From NCBI RefSeq assembly GCF_963455295.1, contig NZ_OY734020.1:124001-188000 (forward strand): a DNA stretch of 64,000 bases. Direction: 5' to 3'. The stretch's first letter is position 1; every line of letters starts with the position of its first letter. A program made the position numbers and the translations under genes. Of this stretch, positions 54,444 to 63,931 are shown one piece after another. The stretch comes from Candidatus Thiodiazotropha sp. CDECU1. GTDB taxonomy: Bacteria; Pseudomonadota; Gammaproteobacteria; Chromatiales; Chromatiaceae. The notes under the pieces are model-generated. The model was not told the origin of the DNA. It made no database searches and worked only from the letters and a program-made list of their open reading frames with translations.

Positions 54444-55328
54444 ATGCAAGAGTTAGTCAATGAGAGTGGCGTGGTCTCCAAAACGCTTAACCCGGAACCC
54501 GTAACCGAGGCCGATATGCAGGCATCCTATGAACAGCATGGCAGTGGGACGATCGGGGAGATCTATGTGGATGATCCCCGCATGACCTGCAGAAACGTGA
54601 ATGTCTACTACGGTGAGAAGCAGGCCATATTCGATGTCAATCTGGATATCGGCAAGAACCAGGTGATCTCCATGATCGGGCCCTCCGGTTGTGGCAAGTC
54701 CACCTTCCTGCGCTGCCTCAACCGTATGAACGACACCATCGATATCTGCCGCGTCTCCGGCCAGATCAAGATGGATGATCAGGACATCTACGACGGCGGT
54801 CTGGATGTGGTGCCCCTGCGCGCCAGCGTCGGCATGGTGTTCCAAAAGCCCAATCCGTTTCCGAAGTCGATCTATGACAATATCGGCTACGGACCGCGCA
54901 TCCATGGACTCAGCGACGATGCCAGGCACCTGGACGAGATTGTCGAGAAATCACTCATCCGGGCCGGTCTCTGGGACGAGGTCAAGGATCGTCTGGATCA
55001 GCCGGGAACCGGTCTTTCGGGTGGCCAGCAGCAGCGCCTCTGTATCGCTCGGGCGATTGCGGTCAGCCCGGAAGTGATCCTGATGGACGAACCCTGCTCC
55101 GCCCTCGATCCCATCGCTACCGCAAAGATCGAGGAGCTGATCGACGAGCTGCGGGAGAACTACACCATCGCCATCGTCACCCACTCCATGCAGCAGGCGG
55201 CAAGGGTGAGTCAACGCACGGCCTATTTCCATCTCGGCAAGCTGATCGAGGTGGGTGAGACGGATCAGATCTTTACCAATCCCCGGCATAAATTGACCGA
55301 AGACTATATTACCGGTCGCTTCGGATAG
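54444..55328 (+). CDS. pstB: Phosphate ABC transporter ATP-binding protein
   Basis: A 294-residue ABC ATPase. Walker [10 protein letters not shown] (79-87), Q-loop VFQKPNPF, signature LSGGQQQRL, Walker [13 protein letters not shown] and the switch His in [12 protein letters not shown]. An N-terminal extension of about 45 residues precedes the core. Powers PstC/PstA. Confidence 0.96.
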   Translation: MQELVNESGVVSKTLNPEPVTEADMQASYEQHGSGTIGEIYVDDPRMTCRNVNVYYGEKQAIFDVNLDIGKNQVISMIGPSGCGKSTFLRCLNRMNDTIDICRVSGQIKMDDQDIYDGGLDVVPLRASVGMVFQKPNPFPKSIYDNIGYGPRIHGLSDDARHLDEIVEKSLIRAGLWDEVKDRLDQPGTGLSGGQQQRLCIARAIAVSPEVILMDEPCSALDPIATAKIEELIDELRENYTIAIVTHSMQQAARVSQRTAYFHLGKLIEVGETDQIFTNPRHKLTEDYITGRFG

Positions 55329-55340
55329 GGATAAAAGCAA

Positions 55341-56066
55341 ATGAATGAGATGACCAGCGGACATACCGTAAAGGCATACAACGAAGAATTGGATAGCATC
55401 AACCGGCTCGTGGTCGAGTTGGGTGAGTTGGGTTTAGATCAGTTGCGCCGGGCGGTGCAGACACTCAAGGATGAGGACACCAAGGAGGCGGGTCTGGTCA
55501 TAGACCGGGATCGGGAGTTGAATGAAATCGACGTCAAGGCCGATGAGGAGATCATCCTCCTGATCGCCAAGCGCCAACCGGTGGCCAAGGATCTGCGGGA
55601 TATCCTGACGGTGCAGAAGATCATCACCGACCTGGAACGGGTCGGCGACGAGGCGCGCAAGATCGCCAACCTGACCATTCACTTCTATGACAATGGCAAG
55701 CCGCCACCAAGCAATGAGATCCTGAGTGATATCTATGATATGGCCAGCTTCGTCGACGAGATGCTGAGTTTGAGCCTGCGGTCGTTTATCGATGTGGACA
55801 GCAAGGCTGCAATGGCTGTCATCGAGCAGGAGAAGCGACTATTCGATGAGTTCCGGGGCGCCTTGCGCCGGCTCTCCACCTTCATCATGGAAGACTCACG
55901 CAGTGTCGGTCATGTGGTGGATATCGTATTGGCCCTGCGCGCCTTGGAGCGCATCGGTGGCCATGCCAAAAATATCGGTGGCCATGTGATTTTCCTGATG
56001 ACCGGCAAGGATGTCAGGCACGAGGATATCAACGTAATCCACAGCGAGTTGGCGAATCTGAGTTAG
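55341..56066 (+). CDS. phoU: Phosphate transport system regulator PhoU
   Basis: A 241-residue all-helical protein of two PhoU repeats. Metal-binding clusters E-x-x-x-D type are visible (VADERVGDEARKIANLTIH-like in ITDLERVGDEARKIANL and in ALRALERIGGHAKNIGGHVIFLMTGKD). It signals Pi status to PhoR/PhoB and limits Pst. Starts 12 bases after pstB. Confidence 0.95.
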   Translation: MNEMTSGHTVKAYNEELDSINRLVVELGELGLDQLRRAVQTLKDEDTKEAGLVIDRDRELNEIDVKADEEIILLIAKRQPVAKDLRDILTVQKIITDLERVGDEARKIANLTIHFYDNGKPPPSNEILSDIYDMASFVDEMLSLSLRSFIDVDSKAAMAVIEQEKRLFDEFRGALRRLSTFIMEDSRSVGHVVDIVLALRALERIGGHAKNIGGHVIFLMTGKDVRHEDINVIHSELANLS

Positions 56067-56086
56067 ACCGGCCAAACAGGGTTCCA

Positions 56087-58567
56087 TCAGGTTGCGGATT
56101 GCTGCTTGATCGCGACCGGAGAAACCCGCCATATCCGCTCGCAATACTCTTTAATGGCACGATCCGATGAGAACCAGCCACAGCGGGCGGTATTCAAAAT
56201 CGAAGCCCGCGTCCATTTGGACTTGTCATTCCAGACATGATCCACATGTTGTTGGCTAGTTCGATAGGCCGAGTAGTCCTCCAGCACAAAAAAGTGGTCA
56301 TGCCCCAGTAAATTCTCCACCAGGGGACGGAATCTGTTACCGTCACCAGCGGAAAACAGACCATCGTTAATGGCATCGATCACGGCACGCAGTTGTGGAT
56401 CATTGAGATAGTGATCGCGGGGTTGGGTATTGCCGGCGCGCCGGGTCGCCACCTCGGATTCGGTGAGGCCGAAGAGAAAGAAATTCTCTGCACCCACCCG
56501 TTGACGAATCTCAATGTTGGCCCCATCCAGGGTGCCGATGGTCAGGGCGCCGTTCAGGGCGAACTTCATATTACCCGTGCCCGATGCCTCCATGCCTGCG
56601 GTTGAGATCTGCTCCGAGAGGTCGGCGGCGGGGTAGATCCTCTCGGCGCTGCTGACATTGAAATTGGGCAGGAAGGCGATGCGCATGCGATCGCGAACAT
56701 CCGGGTCAGCATTCACCCTGTTGGCGACAGCGTGGATCAACTCGATGATCAGTTTGGCGAAGTGATAGCCTGGGGCGGCCTTGCCGGAGAAGAGCCAGGT
56801 TCGTGCGGGTGCGTCGGGATACAAACCCTGTTTCAGATCCAGATAACGACCAATGATGTGCAGGATGTTGAGGTGCTGGCGTTTGTACTCATGGAAACGC
56901 TTGATCTGGCAATCGAGCAGGCTGGTTGCCTCCACTTCCATGCCCGAGGTGTTGCGGATGGTCTGTGCCAACAGCTGTTTGTTGTGCAGCTTGACCTCTC
57001 GCCAGGCCGCTTGAAAATCGCTTTTACCGGCCCACTCCTCCAGCTCCTGCAGACGTGCCAGATCCTTTGTCCAGGCGTCACCGATGGTATCGTTTATCAA
57101 CCCGGTCAAGGTCGGATTCGCCAGTATGAGGAAGCGACGTGGGGTTACCCCATTGGTGACATTGGTGAAGCGTTGTGGATCCAGGGTATGGAAATCCTTC
57201 AATACACGCTGTTGCAACAGACGGCTGTGCAACTTTGCCACACCGTTGATTGTGTGGCTGGCGACTGATGCCAGATGGGCCATGCGTACGCTACGGCCGA
57301 ATCTTTCATCGATGAGGGAGAGTCTCGCCAATAGACCAACATCGTCGGGTGCTTGCATTCGAACCCTATCCAAGAATCGGCGGTTGATCTCATAGAGGAT
57401 TTCCAGATGCCTCGGCAGGATCTCGCCAAAGAGTTCCACCGGCCAGGTTTCCAGGGCTTCCGGGAGCAGGGTGTGGTTGGTATATGAGACACTCCTGCGA
57501 ACCAGTTTCCATGCGTCGTCCCAGTCCATTTCATGCACATCGATCAACAGCCGCATCAACTCCGCCACCGCAATCGCCGGATGGGTATCGTTGAGTTGGA
57601 TAGCGAACTTCTCCGGCAGCAGTTCCAGAGAGCTGTTCTGTTGCAGCAGCAGGCGGATGATGTCCTGGATGGTGCAGGAACAGAAAAAATACTCCTGCTC
57701 CAGGCGCAGGCGCTTGCCCTGCATCGGTTCGTCATTGGGATAGAGCACCTTGCTGATCGTCTCCGAGGCGATCTTCTCGTCAACCGCCCGTTCGTAGTCG
57801 CCCAGGTTGAACGCATCCAGGTTGAATGATTCGCAGGCCTGCGCATTCCACAGCCGCAGCAGATTGACCGTGGCTACGCGATAGCCGGGTATCGGCGTGT
57901 CATAGGCCACCCCCTTGACCAGGCGTTGGGGGTGCCAGCGCACCCGGTAACGGCCGGACTCATCCCTGTAGTGATCGGTAGTGCCGCCGAAACCGATCTC
58001 GAAGTTGATCTCCGGTCGGGGGACCTCCCAGGGATTTCCGCCGCGCAACCATTTGTCCGCAAGTTCCACCTGACGCTCATCCCTGATGGCCTGTTCGAAG
58101 ATGCCGAACTCATATCGAATGCCATAGCCGATGGCAGGGATCTGCAGGGTGGCAAGGGAGTCGAGATAACAGGCCGCCAACCTGCCCAGGCCGCCATTGC
58201 CGAGACCGGGTTCAGGTTCCTGGGCGGCGATCTCATCGAGATTCAGCCCAAGCGCTGTCATGGCCTTACGGATCTGCGGCTCGATGCCCAGGGCCAGCAT
58301 GGCGTTGCGCAGGTGCGGACCTGGCAGGTATTCCGCGGAGAGGTAGCAGACGCTGCGGCTTGCCTGACGGTAGTAGGTGCTCGCCGTGTCGATCCAGTTG
58401 CTCAATAGGCGATCGCGTACGGTCCATGCCAGGGCCAGATAGAAGTCATTGAGGGATGCCACCTCGGGAAAGCGGGCCTGAACAAAGTAGAGATTGTCCA
58501 GGAACGAGTGACGAATGGAGTCCACATCCGCGGCGGTACGGTAATCGGAAAACTCTGTTTTCTTCAT
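56087..58567 (-). CDS. glgP: Glycogen/starch phosphorylase
   Basis: An 826-residue GT35 enzyme that releases glucose-1-phosphate from glycogen using Pi. The PLP-lysine segment EASGTGNMKFALNGALTIGTLDGANIEI is present, along with GLGNGGLGRLAACYLDSLATLQIPAIGYGIRYEFGIF and the glycosyl-enzyme site region QLNDTHPAIAVAELMRLLIDVH. It is convergent with phoU; phosphate-dependent glycogenolysis next to Pst may be coincidental. No other glycogen gene lies nearby. Confidence 0.96.
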   Translation of the reverse strand: MKKTEFSDYRTAADVDSIRHSFLDNLYFVQARFPEVASLNDFYLALAWTVRDRLLSNWIDTASTYYRQASRSVCYLSAEYLPGPHLRNAMLALGIEPQIRKAMTALGLNLDEIAAQEPEPGLGNGGLGRLAACYLDSLATLQIPAIGYGIRYEFGIFEQAIRDERQVELADKWLRGGNPWEVPRPEINFEIGFGGTTDHYRDESGRYRVRWHPQRLVKGVAYDTPIPGYRVATVNLLRLWNAQACESFNLDAFNLGDYERAVDEKIASETISKVLYPNDEPMQGKRLRLEQEYFFCSCTIQDIIRLLLQQNSSLELLPEKFAIQLNDTHPAIAVAELMRLLIDVHEMDWDDAWKLVRRSVSYTNHTLLPEALETWPVELFGEILPRHLEILYEINRRFLDRVRMQAPDDVGLLARLSLIDERFGRSVRMAHLASVASHTINGVAKLHSRLLQQRVLKDFHTLDPQRFTNVTNGVTPRRFLILANPTLTGLINDTIGDAWTKDLARLQELEEWAGKSDFQAAWREVKLHNKQLLAQTIRNTSGMEVEATSLLDCQIKRFHEYKRQHLNILHIIGRYLDLKQGLYPDAPARTWLFSGKAAPGYHFAKLIIELIHAVANRVNADPDVRDRMRIAFLPNFNVSSAERIYPAADLSEQISTAGMEASGTGNMKFALNGALTIGTLDGANIEIRQRVGAENFFLFGLTESEVATRRAGNTQPRDHYLNDPQLRAVIDAINDGLFSAGDGNRFRPLVENLLGHDHFFVLEDYSAYRTSQQHVDHVWNDKSKWTRASILNTARCGWFSSDRAIKEYCERIWRVSPVAIKQQSAT

Positions 58568-58853
58568 AAGCGTTTTTGGCTATGTTTTCTTCAATTAAAG
58601 CTTAATAAACCGGAATAGCCCAATTGCATGGTTGTGCCAGGCATGCGGTTAAATTAAACACCTGTGGTTTTGGCGCTTTGTGGGCCATTATTATTGTCTG
58701 CATGGAACTTTCCTGAGATGACAGTGTAATTAGAGGTAAACGCTAAATGGATTTGTATGGATATACCTTATACTCTGAATGAAGGGTAGACTTTACCCAT
58801 TCGCATTCGAGTGGAGCCGTAATATCCGGACAGGTTATCGATAAGGGATTTTT

Positions 58854-60287
58854 ATGTATCACATAGCTAGTAAACACCTGCCTCTGTTGCACCTCTACCC
58901 CATCGCGCTCTGTTTGGTGTTGATGGTCACCGGTTGTTCAGTCTCCTATTCGACCGATGTTGATAGCGAGCAAAAGATCTCCGAAGAGAGCGGCAATTTC
59001 AACGGCAACCTGAATGAGGGTGATCAGTTCGGTCTGGCCCTGGCCAATATCGGAGACCTGGAGGTCGATGGCGTCACCGATCTCGCTGTGGGCGCCCCAT
59101 TCAGTGACGACAATGGGCAGGATCGTGGCGCGGTATGGATTCTGTTCATGGATAGTGACGGAGAGGTGGATACCCATCAAAAGATCTCGGAGGACGATGG
59201 GGATTTTAACGGCGACCTGGACGACGGGGATCAGTTCGGCCGCGCCGTCGCGCCCCTGGGCGATCTGAACAACGATGGTTTTCGGGACATCGCGGTGGGT
59301 GCCCCGCTGGATGACGATGCCGGCACCGACAAGGGGGCTGTCTGGATCCTGTTTCTCGATGGTGAAGGCACGGTCCTGTCGGAACAGAAGATCTCGGATG
59401 ATGAGGGAGAGTTCGAGGGGGATCTGGATGACAATGATCAGTTTGCCCACTCCCTGGCCAATATCGGTGACCTGAATAACGATGGTGTCACGGATCTGGC
59501 GGTGGGGGTGCCCAACGATGACGATGGTGGAACCGACCGGGGTGCCGTCTGGATACTCTTTATGAACAGTGATGGCACGGTGCTTTCATCACAAAAGGTA
59601 TCCTCCGATGAAGGTAACCTGGACTCTGATCTGGACGATGGAGATCACTTCGGCAGTGCCTTGACAGAGATCGGTGACCTGAATGGGGATGGGGTAACCG
59701 ATCTGGCCGTGGGTGTCAGTGGTGGTGATGATGGTGGAACCGACCGTGGCGCGGTATGGATTCTGTTCATGAACAACGACGGTACGGTGGCGTCGAAGAA
59801 GCGCATTTCCCAAAGCCGCGCCTCATTCGATGGAGAGTTGAGTGACAACGACTTGTTTGGCAATGCCCTGGCCAATCTTGGGGACATCAACGATGACGGC
59901 ACCGATGATCTGGCCGTCGGCGCCAAGCAGAGTGATGATGGCGGCGCGCAAAAGGGTGCGATTTGGGTCCTGTTCCTGGAGACCGACGGTGAGGTCGTCT
60001 CAACCTCGAAGATATCCTCTACCGAGGGTAACTTCGATGGTGACCTGGATGGCGGTGATCAGTTCGGCGGCTCCATCGCTCTGGTGGGCGACCTGGACGG
60101 TGACGATTTGAACGACATGGCCGTTGGTGCAAGCCTTGACGATGATGGCGGTACCGACAAAGGTGCTGTCTGGATGCTCTTCATGGATGACGTGGTGACA
60201 GAGTATGACCGGCAAGAGGGTGGCATCTTCAATATGTCCCAGGATGAGCTGTCCAACCTGCTACAGGGTACGGGTGGGGGGAACTGA
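58854..60287 (+). CDS. FG-GAP repeat lipoprotein
   Basis: A 477-residue protein with a lipobox LMVTGC (Cys28). Residues 40-453 are six tandem 69-residue repeats (58971-60212, 207 bp each): QKISEESGNFNGNLNEGDQF..GDL..DGVTDLAVGAP....GAVWILFM. Each has a Ca2+-type loop DxNxDGxxD typical of FG-GAP/integrin alpha beta-propeller blades. A short tail (about 454-477) follows. A beta-propeller on the outer membrane is expected. Upstream 286 bases hold no gene. It is convergent with priA. Confidence 0.85.
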   Translation: MYHIASKHLPLLHLYPIALCLVLMVTGCSVSYSTDVDSEQKISEESGNFNGNLNEGDQFGLALANIGDLEVDGVTDLAVGAPFSDDNGQDRGAVWILFMDSDGEVDTHQKISEDDGDFNGDLDDGDQFGRAVAPLGDLNNDGFRDIAVGAPLDDDAGTDKGAVWILFLDGEGTVLSEQKISDDEGEFEGDLDDNDQFAHSLANIGDLNNDGVTDLAVGVPNDDDGGTDRGAVWILFMNSDGTVLSSQKVSSDEGNLDSDLDDGDHFGSALTEIGDLNGDGVTDLAVGVSGGDDGGTDRGAVWILFMNNDGTVASKKRISQSRASFDGELSDNDLFGNALANLGDINDDGTDDLAVGAKQSDDGGAQKGAIWVLFLETDGEVVSTSKISSTEGNFDGDLDGGDQFGGSIALVGDLDGDDLNDMAVGASLDDDGGTDKGAVWMLFMDDVVTEYDRQEGGIFNMSQDELSNLLQGTGGGN

Positions 60288-60295
60288 TGCGAGGG

Positions 60296-62503
60296 TTAGA
60301 GCATCTCCTGGGGATCCACATCGATTGACCAGCGTACCCGGCGCGCAGCGGATAACTGCGTGATCTCCGAGACCCACTTCCCCAGCCACTGATGCAGCGG
60401 CTGACGTTGGGCCGATTGAATCAGTAGATGGGCTCTAGTCTTTCCCGCCTTGCGCGCCATGGGTGCGGGTACCGGTCCCCAAAATTCGAGGGGTTCGCTG
60501 CCATGCAGCGCCCTGCCAACCTCGATCGCCCGATTGAGAAAGTTTTCCGGATCTGCGGCCTTGGTCGATTCCGCGCGTAGCAGTACCTGGTGGGAGTAGG
60601 GAGGAAAGGTGGCGGCGCGCCGCTCGTCCAGGGCCTCTGCGGCAAAGGCCTCGTAACCCTTGGAGGTCAGCAACTGCATCAGGGGGTGGTCCGGATGGCG
60701 GGTCTGAATCAATACCTTTCCCGGACGCTCAGCCCGACCGGCCCTGCCTGCCACCTGCACTACCAGTTGCGCCATGCGTTCAGAGGCACGGAAGTCGGCA
60801 CCGAAAAGTCCTTGGTCTATATCCAATATGGCAACCAGGGTGACAGCGGGGAAGTGGTGGCCCTTGGCCAGCATCTGGGTACCCAACAGGAGAGGAAAAT
60901 CGCCCGCCTTGACCCGGGACAGCAGCTGCTCCAACGACCCCTTGCGGCTGGTGGAGTCCCGGTCGATACGTGCCAGGGGGGTATCGGGGAAGAGGCGCTG
61001 CAGGGTCTCTTCCACACGCTCGGTTCCCTGTCCCAATGGGCGCAGATCCGGACTGCCGCAGCTGGGGCAGTGGACCGGCTCAGGGCGCTGATGGCCGCAA
61101 TGGTGACACCATAATATCCGCAGTTGTCGATGGTGGGTCATGCGTGCATCGCAACGGGGGCAGTCGGTCAGCCAGCCACAGGCATGGCAGGTCAGCATCG
61201 GCGCATAGCCGCGCCGGTTGAGAAACAGCAGCGCCTGTTCTCCCGCGTCGAGGGTCTGACGCAGCTGCTTGATCAATGCGGGTGAGAGACCGCCATCGAG
61301 ATGGACGCTGCGTATATCCAGTAGTTTCAGTGGCGGCATGCGGGCATTGCCCACCCGTTGGGTAAGATTCAAGCGGCTATAGCGCCCTTCAGCCGCATTC
61401 CGCAGGGATTCCAGCGAGGGGGTGGCGGAGCCAAGCACCACCGGGCAGCCGCACTGCTGTCCCCGTACCAGGGCCAGGTCTCTGGCCGAGTAGCGAAAGC
61501 CTTCCTGCTGCTTGTAGGAGAGGTCGTGCTCCTCGTCGACGATGATCAGGCCCAGCTTGGGCATGGGGGTGAACACCGCGGAGCGGGTACCGATCAGGAT
61601 CGGCCGATGTGCACGTCTGACCCCGTGCCATACTCGCTCCCTCTCCCCATCGGCCAGGGCGGAGTGGAGTACGGCGACTCCCGCACCCATACTCGTTTGA
61701 AAACGCTGTAACAGCTGTGGGGTCAGGCCTATCTCTGGTACCAGCAGCAGCGCCTGTTGACCCCGGGCAACGACCCGTTCCACCAGGCGCAGGTAGACTT
61801 CGGTCTTGCCGCTGCCGGTGACGCCCTGAAGCAGAAAGGGTTTGAAGCTGCCCAGATTGCGCTCTACCTGTGCGACAGCCTCACCCTGTTCCTGGTTGAG
61901 GTCTATGCTGTGCGGATTGGTTGTGACGGGGTGGACAGCTTCCGGGATTGGGCAGGCCTCGATCCAACCCTTCTCCAACAGGGTACGGATCACCGCCTGG
62001 GAGATCCGGTGGCGGTTCAGCAGGGTTGGACGATCCAGGCCGTCGCTTGCCTGGGCCAGGGCCTGCAAGAGTGCGAGTTGTTTTGGCGCCCGCCGCAGGG
62101 ACTCCGGGTTGACTGTTTTGCCCAAGGCAGTGAGACGAACCCCATTGTGTCTGATCCTGGAACCGCTGTGTTGTTTACGCAGTGTGACGGGCAGGGCATG
62201 GAAGATCACATCACCCAGGGGGTGTTGGTAGTAGCCTGCGGCCCAATGCAACAGGCGTAGATCCGGGGCTGCAAGCAGGGGTTGTGGATCGATCTGCTGC
62301 AGTGCCCGTTTGAGCCGCTCCGGTGGCACATCGCTCTGGGCTTTCATCGCGATCAGGACACCGGTGCGGCTGCTGGGTCCAAACGGGATTTGATAGCGAC
62401 ATCCGATGCTTGGGTTGTGGGCTGGGTCGGTGGGTGGCAGATAGTCGTAAAGCGCCCTTAAGGGACCAGGCAAAGCGATCTGCAATATAGGGTCTGAAGC
62501 CAT
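60296..62503 (-). CDS. priA: Primosomal protein N' (replication restart helicase)
   Basis: A 735-residue PriA: N-terminal 3'-DNA-binding domain, Walker A GVTGSGKTEVY (about 227-237), DEEHD Walker B, and the zinc-cluster CHACGWLTDCPRCDARMTHH..WCHHCGH..VHCPSCGS with eight cysteines in CxxC pairs. It reloads the replisome at stalled forks. A DnaA-box-rich intergenic region lies directly upstream of its start. Confidence 0.96.
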   Translation of the reverse strand: MASDPILQIALPGPLRALYDYLPPTDPAHNPSIGCRYQIPFGPSSRTGVLIAMKAQSDVPPERLKRALQQIDPQPLLAAPDLRLLHWAAGYYQHPLGDVIFHALPVTLRKQHSGSRIRHNGVRLTALGKTVNPESLRRAPKQLALLQALAQASDGLDRPTLLNRHRISQAVIRTLLEKGWIEACPIPEAVHPVTTNPHSIDLNQEQGEAVAQVERNLGSFKPFLLQGVTGSGKTEVYLRLVERVVARGQQALLLVPEIGLTPQLLQRFQTSMGAGVAVLHSALADGERERVWHGVRRAHRPILIGTRSAVFTPMPKLGLIIVDEEHDLSYKQQEGFRYSARDLALVRGQQCGCPVVLGSATPSLESLRNAAEGRYSRLNLTQRVGNARMPPLKLLDIRSVHLDGGLSPALIKQLRQTLDAGEQALLFLNRRGYAPMLTCHACGWLTDCPRCDARMTHHRQLRILWCHHCGHQRPEPVHCPSCGSPDLRPLGQGTERVEETLQRLFPDTPLARIDRDSTSRKGSLEQLLSRVKAGDFPLLLGTQMLAKGHHFPAVTLVAILDIDQGLFGADFRASERMAQLVVQVAGRAGRAERPGKVLIQTRHPDHPLMQLLTSKGYEAFAAEALDERRAATFPPYSHQVLLRAESTKAADPENFLNRAIEVGRALHGSEPLEFWGPVPAPMARKAGKTRAHLLIQSAQRQPLHQWLGKWVSEITQLSAARRVRWSIDVDPQEML

Positions 62504-62578
62504 GCCGGAGACTGTATCATGGGTGTAGAAAGGAGGTGGGATTTTACCTAAATCACTATTGGTGGATAGGAATTATTT

Positions 62579-62794
62579 TTTTCCACAACATTTGTGGATA
62601 ACTTTGTGCGTAATTTCAGGATATGAGGCCAAAGGCCTTGTCTACACTGGATTCCTATTAATTTGACCAGTTTTTCGCCAATTTTGATTTATGTCAATTT
62701 TTACAAGCGGTTATAGCATATAAGTTTGTTCTAATGTGTTTGTAAAGTCAGGTCAGTCGATGCTGTATTGCAGCACGACAAGGTGTGTGCATAA
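62579..62794. promoter_or_regulatory. Cluster of DnaA-box-like sites upstream of priA
   Basis: The gap 62504-63022 (519 bases) has no gene I would defend. Within it are TTTTCCACA (62579-62587), TGTGGATAA, the exact reverse of TTATCCACA (62593-62601), TGTGCGTAA (62605-62613, one mismatch) and TGTGCATAA, the reverse of TTATGCACA (62786-62794). The first two are inverted around CAT. The intervening DNA is AT-rich, and AAGCGGTTA (62705-62713) with TAACCGCTT (62814-62822) forms a distant inverted repeat. Could be a DnaA-controlled priA promoter; it is not supported as oriC. At 62937-63026 a 29-codon frame overlaps the next start (GTGA); coding there is doubtful. Confidence 0.4.
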
Positions 62795-62864
62795 ACAAGG
62801 CTTTGCACGTCAGTAACCGCTTACGCAGGGGCAAATCATCCTGCCATTGGGGGGTTGGAGATAG

Positions 62865-62884
62865 TTGTCGCACGAATGCGACAA
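62865..62884. repeat. Short perfect hairpin
   Basis: TTGTCGCA-CGAA-TGCGACAA, an 8-bp perfect stem, in the priA/fructosamine kinase gap. It could be an operator or an RNA hairpin; no T-run directly follows on either strand (TACTATTTTT on the plus side is close). Confidence 0.5.
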
Positions 62885-63022
62885 TACTATTTTTCACTGA
62901 TTGTGATTAACCCGGATTTTCATACATCCTGAGAGAATGATGATCCAGGCATATTCGGCAAGGGGAGGAACGGTGGATAGTATTAATCCGCAAAATCAGC
63001 AGAGGCGAGGGAGGGCAGTGTC

Positions 63023-63901
63023 GTGACTCAATGGGAAATCATTGCGCAACACATCGCGCAGGCATCCAACAAGCCGTTCAATCCCCTGGAACCCAGGCAT
63101 GTGGGCGGTGGATGTATCAATCAAGGGGTGCGTTTGACGGATGGGGAGAGGACCTACTTCGTAAAACTGAATAGCGCCGCCCTGCTGGATATGTTCGAGG
63201 CGGAAGCGGATGGTCTGAGGGCGATGGCCCAGACCCATACCATAAGGGTCCCGGAGCCCCTCTGTTCCGGCTTGAGTGAGAGACAATCCTACCTGGCCAT
63301 GGAGTACATCGAGATGGGGCATGGCGGGCGCGGTGGCAGTGAGCTGGCGGGACGTCAGTTGGCCGCCATGCATCGCGACAGCCAGCCCGACTTCGGCTGG
63401 TTTCGGGACAACACCATTGGTTCCACACCCCAGGAGAATCAGGCCGCGGACAACTGGATCGACTTTTGGCGCGATCACAGGCTTGGCTTTCAGCTGCGCC
63501 TTGCCGCTCGCAACGGCTACGGCGGCACCCTGCAGCACAAGGGCGAACGCCTGTTGCAGCACTTCCATGTGCTCATCGATCATCAGCCGCAACCGTCACT
63601 GCTGCATGGAGACCTTTGGGGTGGGAACCTGGCCTATACCAAGGATGGCGATCCGGTCATCTTCGACCCCGCCGTCTACTATGGAGACCGGGAGGCGGAT
63701 CTGGCCATGACCGAACTCTTCGGCGGCTTCGGCAACCGCTTCTATGATGCCTACCGGGAGGCCTGGCCCCTCGCGCCCGGCTACTCGACGCGTAAGATCC
63801 TGTATAACCTCTACCATATCCTCAACCACCTCAACCTGTTCGGCAGCGGCTACCTGGGGCAGGCCTCGTCGATGATCGACCGGTTATTGGCGGAGGTTTA
63901 A
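63023..63901 (+). CDS. Fructosamine/ketosamine-3-kinase family protein
   Basis: A 292-residue kinase-like protein. Signature LLHGDLWGGNLAY (HGDLWxGN) and VIFDPAVYYGDREADLAM (DPAxYYGxREADL), with FYDAYREAWPL. These phosphorylate ketoamines on glycated proteins, initiating deglycation. GTG start, overlapping the stop of a small upstream frame; the strong AGGGAGGG ribosome site precedes it. Confidence 0.92.
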   Translation: MTQWEIIAQHIAQASNKPFNPLEPRHVGGGCINQGVRLTDGERTYFVKLNSAALLDMFEAEADGLRAMAQTHTIRVPEPLCSGLSERQSYLAMEYIEMGHGGRGGSELAGRQLAAMHRDSQPDFGWFRDNTIGSTPQENQAADNWIDFWRDHRLGFQLRLAARNGYGGTLQHKGERLLQHFHVLIDHQPQPSLLHGDLWGGNLAYTKDGDPVIFDPAVYYGDREADLAMTELFGGFGNRFYDAYREAWPLAPGYSTRKILYNLYHILNHLNLFGSGYLGQASSMIDRLLAEV

Positions 63902-63931
63902 GGGACCGGGGGCGGCATGGACCTCAAGCAG

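Noticed and set aside
58971-60212. Regularly spaced repeat array considered as CRISPR
   Set aside because: The 207-bp repeats are an in-frame protein repeat (FG-GAP), not short repeats with unique spacers; no CRISPR array was seen in the window.
62504-63022. Chromosomal replication origin
   Set aside because: There are DnaA-like sites and AT-rich DNA, but no dnaA, dnaN, gidA/mnmG or parAB neighbours and no clear 13-mer array; only a regulatory cluster is claimed.
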